From contig NZ_MTSE01000010.1 in assembly GCF_002154225.1 (NCBI RefSeq), positions 1-64,000 on the forward strand: a DNA stretch of 64,000 bases, read 5' to 3'. Source of the DNA: Hymenobacter crusticola (lineage in GTDB: Bacteria > Bacteroidota > Bacteroidia > Cytophagales > Hymenobacteraceae). Shown piece after piece: positions 58,664 through 64,000 of this stretch (the first letter of the stretch is position 1; each line of letters begins with the position of its first letter). A program made the translations under genes and the position numbers. Below the pieces are notes generated by a model, which ran no database searches, was not told the origin of the DNA, and saw only the letters and a list, made by a program, of their open reading frames with translations.

Positions 58664-58873
58664 CTATGAGCGGCTAGCGTTACTGATGTATTTGAAGCGG
58701 ACAAACCGTTCGTTCTCGTAGATAGCCGTAAAATGGCCACCTTCTACTTGCTTGTTTTCGTTGTTTTTGCGGTCAGCTGCTCTCGCAGGCGCCGGTGAGG
58801 TAGGTACAGAAGGATAAGCTCCGGGCATCACTCCGGGCATATGGCAGATGAAGGAGAGGATTTTCGACGCCAT
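58664..58873 (-). CDS. Uncharacterised small protein (69 aa)
   Basis: A 69-residue protein without signal peptide that I can clearly define. A hydrophobic, proline-rich start (MASKILSFICHMPGVMPGAYPS) precedes a polar section with lysine and asparagine and a short C-terminal strand-like end (HFTAIYENERFVRFKYISNASRS). A strong terminator follows the stop, which supports expression. No family is recognised. Confidence 0.5.
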   Translation of the reverse strand: MASKILSFICHMPGVMPGAYPSVPTSPAPARAADRKNNENKQVEGGHFTAIYENERFVRFKYISNASRS

Positions 58874-59269
58874 GGGTTAAAAGTTTGTTTTTAATAAATA
58901 GGTGAGTGCAGGGACTGGACCATCGCAAGCCTCGTTATGGCCGGAATGGCAGGCACTTATGCTTGAATAATCCAATCTTTTATAAGACGAATCAAATGTA
59001 AGAATATAATTATTGGTTTGGATGATAGGAAGGTGAAAATTTTATCAAAAGAGAGTAAAATACGTATAAACGCGTACTATTTATCCGTGTCGCGGCTCGA
59101 ACAAACGGCTGATTACGAGATTAATAACTAATCATATTTTGTTACATCGTAGGGCAAGTGCTGCCTGCTAGCCTCCGCCCCTTCCCACCTATTATTCCCT
59201 CCGTTATATATCTAGCTGAGTATACCTACTTTTTGCTTGGCTACTCTTTTTCTCCTCATCTCACTTTTT

Positions 59270-59482
59270 ATGCGCAAAGGCACCACCGTCAGTTGGAAAT
59301 ATGGTACCGGTACGGCCACCGGCAAGATCGAAGAAACCCACAAAGAGCTGGTAACGCGCAAGCTGAAAGGCCACGCCGTTACGCGCCACGGCACAGCCGA
59401 TAATCCGGCCTTTGTTATTGTTCAAGCGAACGGCGACCGGGTACTCAAGCTCAAAAGCGAAGTACAGGTTGTAGCCAGTTAA
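59270..59482 (+). CDS. DUF2945 (HVA1/TUDOR-like) family protein
   Basis: A 70-residue protein from the ATG at 59270 (a TTG at 59237 is less likely). The sequence RKGTTVSWKYGTGTATGKIEETHKELVTRKLKGHAVTRHGTADNPAFVIVQANGDRVLKLKSEV matches the small DUF2945/hypervirulence-associated TUDOR domain, a beta-barrel of unknown role. It is probably a DNA- or protein-binding element, but this is not shown. It has a bidirectional terminator directly behind it. Confidence 0.85.
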   Translation: MRKGTTVSWKYGTGTATGKIEETHKELVTRKLKGHAVTRHGTADNPAFVIVQANGDRVLKLKSEVQVVAS

Positions 59483-59519
59483 AAAGAAAGCCTTACCCGC
59501 AGTGGGTAAGGCTTTCTTT
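59483..59519. terminator. Bidirectional terminator between the DUF2945 gene and the permease
   Basis: Stem AAAGAAAGCCTTACCC (59483-59498) with GGGTAAGGCTTTCTTT (59504-59519), with A/T runs outside both ends, so it ends both converging genes. Confidence 0.9.
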
Positions 59520-59549
59520 CTTAGCTAGGTGAGCAGAATACCCTGCCGA

Positions 59550-61130
59550 TTAAGCATTATGCTTGTCGGGTTTGATAAAGGCTTCCTCATCCATCTCGGT
59601 AGGCACTACCACAATGCCTTTTTGCAGCATTGAGTTGCGCTTGCCATACAGGAAGTAGACAACAAAGCCAAGCAGCATCCAAGCAAAAGCTACTTTCAGC
59701 GTAAATTCATCGAGGCCGGCAATAAGAGCCACGCACACAATAGCACCCATGAATGGTACCAGCGGGAAGCTCGGCGAAGAAAGTGGCGCCAAGAAAGGGC
59801 GAGGCTGTGCGGGATCAGACTTACGCATAATCCATACCCCTATGCTTACTAGCACGAAAGCTAGCAGGGTGCCAAAGGAGGTAAGGTCGCCGGCCAGTGA
59901 CCCAGGCACGAAGGCCGCGAACAAGCCTACAAATACCATCAGCATGAGGTTAGACTTGTAGGGCGTGTTAAACTTGGGGTGCAGCTCCGAGAAAGCCTTA
60001 GGCATCAGCCCGTCCTTCGCCATTGAGAAGAACACGCGGCTCTGTCCCATGAGCATCACCAGGATAACGGAGGTAAAACCGAGTAGAATACCAACCGTGA
60101 CGGCCGTAGCCAGCCAGCCGTAGCCGGGCATGTGCGCCCGGATGGCGTAGGCCACTGAAGCTTCGCCGCCCAAAGCCGGGTCAGCGAATTCGCGCCAGTT
60201 GGCCACGCCCGTGAGTACGTGCCCAAACAGGATGTACAATACCGTGCAAATAGCCAGCGAACCTAGGATGCCGATGGGCATGTCGCGCTTGGGGTTTTTA
60301 GCTTCTTGTGCGGCCGTGCTTACAGCGTCAAAACCGATGAAAGCGAAGAACACAATGCCGGCGCCCCCGAGGATGCCGCCCAGGCCGTGCTTGTTCCACC
60401 CTTCGTAGGTGCGTACTACTTCGCCAGCGGCGTTTTTCACCACGGCATCGGCCGGAATGAGGTAAGGTGTGTGGTTAGCGGGGTTTACAAACTGCCAGCC
60501 GACAGCAATGAAAACCAGCACGATGAGCGTTTTCAGGATTACCACAACGGCGTTGAACAGCGCCGACTCTTGCGTACCTTTTACGAGCAACAAGCTCAGC
60601 GCCACGATAATGAGCAGGGCGGGCAGGTTGACAATTCCTTGCTGCGTTACGCCATTGACCACGGCGTGCTCGAAGGGCGAGTGGCTGAGACTATACGGTA
60701 TACTGGTGCCAAAGACCTCCAAGAGCTTATTCAGGTATTCGCTCCAGGCAATGGACACGGTAGCCGCGCCCAGCGCATATTCCATGATAAGCGCCCAGCC
60801 GATAACCCAGGCTACAAATTCGCCCATGGTAGTATAGGCGTAGGTATAGGCTGAGCCAGCAATCGGAATCATAGCCGCAAACTCGGCGTAACACAGACCG
60901 GCAAACACGCAGCCGAACGCCGCTAGCACGAAGGCCAGCGTCACGCCCGGGCCCGAGGCCTGGGCTGCGGCATTGGCCGTGCGCACGAACAGACCCGCGC
61001 CGATAATAGCGCCCACGCCTAGCGCTACAAGGTTGCCCGCCCCCAACGTTCGCTGCAGCGAGCCGTGCCCCGAAGAGTTGGCTTCACCCAGTAGTTGCGC
61101 TAGGGGTTTCTTGGCGAAAATATTTGCCAT
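59550..61130 (-). CDS. APC-family amino acid permease
   Basis: A 526-residue membrane protein with about twelve to fourteen helices, of the cationic amino acid transporter-like branch of the APC superfamily. The family start GVGAIIGAGLFVRTA (first helix), GLCYAEFAAMIPIAGSAYTYAY and FFAFIGFDAVSTAAQEAKNPKRDMPIGI are diagnostic. It imports amino acids by proton coupling, but the exact substrate cannot be predicted. It is monocistronic, with a shared terminator at its 3' end. Confidence 0.9.
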   Translation of the reverse strand: MANIFAKKPLAQLLGEANSSGHGSLQRTLGAGNLVALGVGAIIGAGLFVRTANAAAQASGPGVTLAFVLAAFGCVFAGLCYAEFAAMIPIAGSAYTYAYTTMGEFVAWVIGWALIMEYALGAATVSIAWSEYLNKLLEVFGTSIPYSLSHSPFEHAVVNGVTQQGIVNLPALLIIVALSLLLVKGTQESALFNAVVVILKTLIVLVFIAVGWQFVNPANHTPYLIPADAVVKNAAGEVVRTYEGWNKHGLGGILGGAGIVFFAFIGFDAVSTAAQEAKNPKRDMPIGILGSLAICTVLYILFGHVLTGVANWREFADPALGGEASVAYAIRAHMPGYGWLATAVTVGILLGFTSVILVMLMGQSRVFFSMAKDGLMPKAFSELHPKFNTPYKSNLMLMVFVGLFAAFVPGSLAGDLTSFGTLLAFVLVSIGVWIMRKSDPAQPRPFLAPLSSPSFPLVPFMGAIVCVALIAGLDEFTLKVAFAWMLLGFVVYFLYGKRNSMLQKGIVVVPTEMDEEAFIKPDKHNA

Positions 61131-61336
61131 AGACAGAGTAGAAAATGAGAAAGTGAAAGAAGGTGTAGAAGCTACAATGCAACAAAAAACCGCATTTCGG
61201 CTGGCCCGAATATAACTTTTTATCCGGTTATGGTGGCGGAGGCTAGTGGAAGCGCAAACTTTCCCGGGTGTGGGTTAAACCTAGCTCCTGTCCTGCCATC
61301 CAACCGGCAGTAAGTACCCAAACAGACACACCCCCT

Positions 61337-61789
61337 ATGAAAAAGTTGCTCATTCTCCTCGCGGCTTTCGCTTTGTCCACGGGCGTCGCCTCCGCCCAAA
61401 CCGATGATCTGTCTACTGCTGGCGGTACGGCCCGCGGTGGTATGGGTCGGGGCATGCAACGCTCGCCCGAGCAAATGGCCGAGGCCCGCGCCAAACAGCT
61501 TACTACCCAGCTAGGTCTGAACGCCGACCAAACCGAAAAAGTACGCCAGCTTACACTCACCCAAGCCCAGCAAATGCAGGAAAAGCGCGCCAGCGCCATG
61601 GCCAGCGGCGACCGGACTACTATGCGCAACGACATGCAAGCTGCCCGCGAGCAATACGAAACCCAGCTCAAAGGCATCCTGACGCCCGAGCAGTACACTA
61701 AGTACGCCACCATGCGCGAAGACCGGATGGAAGGGCGTAAAGAAGGCAAGGCCAAAATGAAGGACGATAAAGTCAAGCTGAAAAGCTAG
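61337..61789 (+). CDS. Spy/CpxP-like periplasmic protein
   Basis: From the ATG at 61337 this is 150 residues with a signal peptide (MKKLLILLAAFALSTGVASAQ); an upstream ATG at 61268 is rejected because it places 23 residues before the signal. The mature part is highly helical (RAKQLTTQLGLNADQTEKVRQLTLTQAQQMQEKRAS ... GILTPEQYTKYATMREDR), with the LTxxQ-like repeats of the Spy/CpxP and DUF4890 families. Such proteins act as periplasmic chaperones or stress sensors. A lysine-rich tail ends it. A terminator follows. Confidence 0.8.
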   Translation: MKKLLILLAAFALSTGVASAQTDDLSTAGGTARGGMGRGMQRSPEQMAEARAKQLTTQLGLNADQTEKVRQLTLTQAQQMQEKRASAMASGDRTTMRNDMQAAREQYETQLKGILTPEQYTKYATMREDRMEGRKEGKAKMKDDKVKLKS

Positions 61790-61816
61790 GCTAGGTTCCT
61801 TCTTGGTTCTCCGCGA

Positions 61817-61847
61817 AAAGCCCCGGCCACTCGGTCGGGGCTTTTTT
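61817..61847 (+). terminator. Terminator of the Spy-like gene
   Basis: Stem AAAAGCCCCG (61817-61826) with CGGGGCTTTT, then a T-run. The remaining gap to 62105 holds only the promoter element below. Confidence 0.85.
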
Positions 61848-62040
61848 ATTGATTATCTATTTCTCTGATCTTGACGACTGCTCACCCTCCTCGTTACCTT
61901 ATCTTTTTTTGAACGCTCAAGCATAAACCCTTTAGGTAGAACCATGTATCTTAAGGTCGTAGACGCAGGTATCACCTTGAACAGCTTAGCCCAGCAGGGG
62001 TTCTTCTGCTTTGAGACTGCTCGTCCTACGTGAGCTTACG

Positions 62041-62048
62041 TATATTTG
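62041..62048 (+). promoter_or_regulatory. -7 element of the MBL-rhodanese gene
   Basis: TATATTTG matches TAnnTTTG. The start codon is 58 nt downstream. No TTG at the right spacing is visible. Confidence 0.4.
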
Positions 62049-62105
62049 AAGTAGTCACGCCTGCTTCCGCGTAAGTAGTCGTGCCTCCCACCACAACCAA
62101 CCACC

Positions 62106-63482
62106 ATGAGTCCTCTGCCGAGTAGTAGTACCTCCGTTCAGATTCAGCAATTTTATGACAAGGGCCTAGCGCATGCCAGCTACGCCATCCGCTGCGGCCG
62201 CCAAGTGGCGCTCATCGACCCAGGCCGCGACCCTCAACCTTATTATGATTTCGCCGATGAACACGACGCGCGCATCGTGGCAGTCATCGAAACCCATACC
62301 CACGCCGACTTCGTCTCCAGCCATTTAGAAATAGCGGAGGAAGCCGGCGCTACTATTTACTGCAGCAAATATTCGAAAGCTCTTTACCCGCACGATACGT
62401 TCGACGACGGCGACCGAATCAACCTAGGTACCATGGAGCTGCACGCCATCAATACGCCCGGCCACTCGCCCGACAGCATCTCAGTACTGCTCATGGACGA
62501 TAGCGCCCAGACCCGGGCCGTGTTTACCGGCGACACGCTTTTTGTGGGCGACGTAGGCCGCCCCGATCTGCGCGAAGATGCAGCCCTCGGCAGCCACCAG
62601 CGCGAAGAACTTGCCGCGCAACTTTACCGCAGCACCCGCCAGCGGCTGATGTCGCTGCCGCCCGCTACGCGCGTGTACCCAGCGCACGGCCCCGGCTCCT
62701 TATGCGGCAAAGTAACCAGCCCCGACCTCGATAGCACCATCGGCAAGGAGTTGAAAACCAACTACGCCCTACAGCCCATGCCGGAGCAGGAGTTCGTGCG
62801 CGTATTGTTGGAGGACCAGCCATTTGTGCCGAAGTATTTTCCTTACGATGTCGCGCTCAACAAGCTAGGTGCCCAGCCCTTTGAAGACAGCGTGCGCGCA
62901 GTGCCGCGCTTGCAGTCAGATGCGCTGCTAGCAAACGACGTTCTGGTGGTTGATACCCGGCCAGCGGCTTCGTTCCGCGCTAGTCACTTGCCGGGCGCCA
63001 TCAACCTGATGGACGGTGGCAAGTTTGAAACCTGGCTAGGCTCAGTTGTGGGCCCGAAAGAGTCTTTCTATTTGATTGCTGATTCGCAGATTGCCCTCGA
63101 CACGGTTATCCGCAAAACGGCCAAAATTGGCTACGAAACCAACATTCGCGGCGCGTTGCTCACGCCCCCTGTGCTGCCGGTTACCAGTCCTGAGCTCGAC
63201 CTAGAACACGTGCGCCAACGTCCCGAGGATTTTACCATCGTTGATATCCGCAACACAACGGAAAGTAAGCAATCGATTTTTCCGAATGCGCTACACATTC
63301 CCTTGCCCGAATTGCGCGACCGCGCGGGCGAGGTGCCAATCAACAAACCTATTTTGGTGCATTGCGCGGGTGGGTACCGCTCGGCGGCGGGTGCTAGCAT
63401 TTTGCAGGCCGCCCTCCCCGGCGCCACCGTGTACGACCTAGGGGAAGCCATTACGGAGTTTGAGAAGCAGCCCGTGCACTAG
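62106..63482 (+). CDS. MBL-fold hydrolase fused to two rhodanese domains (persulfide dioxygenase-like)
   Basis: A 458-residue protein. The N-terminal metallo-beta-lactamase domain carries the ETHTHADFVSSH metal motif (about 59-70), NTPGHSPDSISVLL (about 118-131) and FTGDTLFVGDVGRPDL (about 140-155), as in ETHE1-type persulfide dioxygenases and glyoxalase II-like enzymes. Two rhodanese-like domains follow. The first (about 255-350) has LIADSQIALD where the catalytic loop would be, lacking the cysteine. The second keeps a cysteine in VHCAGGYRSAAG. It probably works in sulfane sulfur oxidation or detoxification. The substrate is an inference. Confidence 0.85.
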   Translation: MSPLPSSSTSVQIQQFYDKGLAHASYAIRCGRQVALIDPGRDPQPYYDFADEHDARIVAVIETHTHADFVSSHLEIAEEAGATIYCSKYSKALYPHDTFDDGDRINLGTMELHAINTPGHSPDSISVLLMDDSAQTRAVFTGDTLFVGDVGRPDLREDAALGSHQREELAAQLYRSTRQRLMSLPPATRVYPAHGPGSLCGKVTSPDLDSTIGKELKTNYALQPMPEQEFVRVLLEDQPFVPKYFPYDVALNKLGAQPFEDSVRAVPRLQSDALLANDVLVVDTRPAASFRASHLPGAINLMDGGKFETWLGSVVGPKESFYLIADSQIALDTVIRKTAKIGYETNIRGALLTPPVLPVTSPELDLEHVRQRPEDFTIVDIRNTTESKQSIFPNALHIPLPELRDRAGEVPINKPILVHCAGGYRSAAGASILQAALPGATVYDLGEAITEFEKQPVH

Positions 63483-63506
63483 GCATCACCTTTCTCAATG
63501 TACTCG

Positions 63507-63554
63507 CCTCGGCTGCGCGGCTTTCCTTCGGAGGTAGCGCGGCCGGGGCTTTTT
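63507..63554 (+). terminator. Terminator of the MBL-rhodanese gene
   Basis: Stem CCTCGGCTGCGC (63507-63518) with GCGCGGCCGGGG (63537-63548), which pair fully if G-T pairs are allowed, then a T-run. It lies 25 nt after the stop. Confidence 0.7.
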
Positions 63555-63703
63555 GCGTCGGCATAGGCAAAGCACCTAGGTTACTCTAGCGCCAAACATA
63601 CCATGCGCCGCACGCCGCCGACGCTTCCCGCAACAGGACCATTCTAGCTTCCTCACCGAAAATCAGCTATTTTCGAAGTTGATTTCTTTGCTTTTCCTCT
63701 CCT

Positions 63704-64000
63704 ATGCGAATTCTTCACACGGCTGATTGGCACCTAGGTCAGCGCTTTATTGGCGGCCACGAGCGTACCGAAGAACACCGGCATTTCCTTACCTGGCTGG
63801 TTCAGACGGTACGCGAACAAGCCGTAGAAGTGCTCGTGGTGGCGGGTGACGTGTTTGATACCGGTTCGCCGTCGAATGCCGCGCTGGAGCTGTACTATAA
63901 CTTTCTGCTGCAAATGCAGGCCACCGACTGCCGCGATATTGTGATAGTGGGCGGCAACCACGATTCGCCTGCCACACTCAATGCCCCGGCTCGCTTGCTA
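63704..64000 (+). CDS. sbcD: Exonuclease SbcCD subunit D (SbcD/Mre11-like), 5' part only
   Basis: The frame starts at an ATG at 63704 and runs off the window end after 99 codons. The start MRILHTADWHLGQRFIG is the Mre11/SbcD signature (metal ligands D and H of DWHL), followed by VEVLVVAGDVFDTGSPSNAALELYY (D of GDVFD) and VGGNHDSPATLNAPA (N and H of GNHD). Together with SbcC it forms the nuclease that cuts DNA hairpins and blocked ends. The rest of the gene, and presumably sbcC, lies beyond the window. Confidence 0.92.
   Translation, partial: MRILHTADWHLGQRFIGGHERTEEHRHFLTWLVQTVREQAVEVLVVAGDVFDTGSPSNAALELYYNFLLQMQATDCRDIVIVGGNHDSPATLNAPARLL

Noticed and set aside
1..64000. CRISPR arrays, prophage, IS elements and defence systems
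   Set aside because: No regularly spaced repeats, transposase, integrase or known defence genes were recognised on either strand.

Overview
The window looks like a chromosomal segment of a pigmented member of the Bacteroidota, most probably Hymenobacter or a close relative in Hymenobacteraceae/Cytophagales. The evidence is a gliding/type IX secretion C-terminal sorting domain, a b558-type succinate dehydrogenase, Bacteroidota promoters (TTG, about 18-21 nt, TAnnTTTG), almost no Shine-Dalgarno sequences, several TTG/GTG starts, and moderately GC-rich DNA with keto- and hydroxy-carotenoid genes. The genus is an inference; no marker gene such as 16S rRNA is present. No phage, IS element, CRISPR array or defence system was seen.

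Layout. 1-2.7 kb: 5' part of a huge secreted surface protein (minus strand). 2.9-6.4 kb: sdhCAB, with an unusual inverted repeat between sdhA and sdhB. 6.6-7.1 kb: a flavin reductase. 7.1-11.8 kb: a metal/redox module of a small CNGKC protein, an MbnP-like copper lipoprotein, an MbnH/MauG-type di-haem protein, a CxxCxC outer-membrane barrel and a second di-haem peroxidase. 11.9-13.2 kb: an acyltransferase and a tiny lipoprotein. 13.2-29.9 kb (minus strand): the complete division and cell wall cluster mraZ-rsmH-ftsL-ftsI-murE-mraY-murD-ftsW-murG-murC-ftsQ-ftsA-ftsZ, without murF. 30.1-34.9 kb: a predicted metallopeptidase, then a heavy-metal module (HYC_CC_PP-like protein, TonB receptor, HMA-domain protein).

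35.7-44.9 kb is the most interesting part. It is a carotenoid locus (crtW, ispH, crtB, crtI, crtZ) interleaved with regulators: a histidine kinase directly behind crtW, a convergent LytTR regulator, an ECF sigma factor, and a MerR-type regulator whose C-terminal half carries the W-x9-EH plus H signature of CarH, the adenosylcobalamin light sensor. Two 13-bp palindromes two helical turns apart lie upstream of the sigma-factor promoter. No lycopene cyclase is in the window.

45-64 kb is mostly housekeeping: enoyl-CoA hydratase, ComEC, PhoH, SAM hydroxide adenosyltransferase, HscB, tRNA-Leu(CAA), a NamZ-type muramidase, a YegP-like protein, an OmpA/ricin/PD40 surface protein, an amino acid permease, a Spy-like periplasmic protein, an MBL-rhodanese sulfur enzyme and the start of sbcD, together with several unrecognised proteins. 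Intrinsic terminators separate most of these units. Across the whole window the tetranucleotide CTAG, normally rare in bacteria, looks strikingly common in both coding and non-coding DNA.
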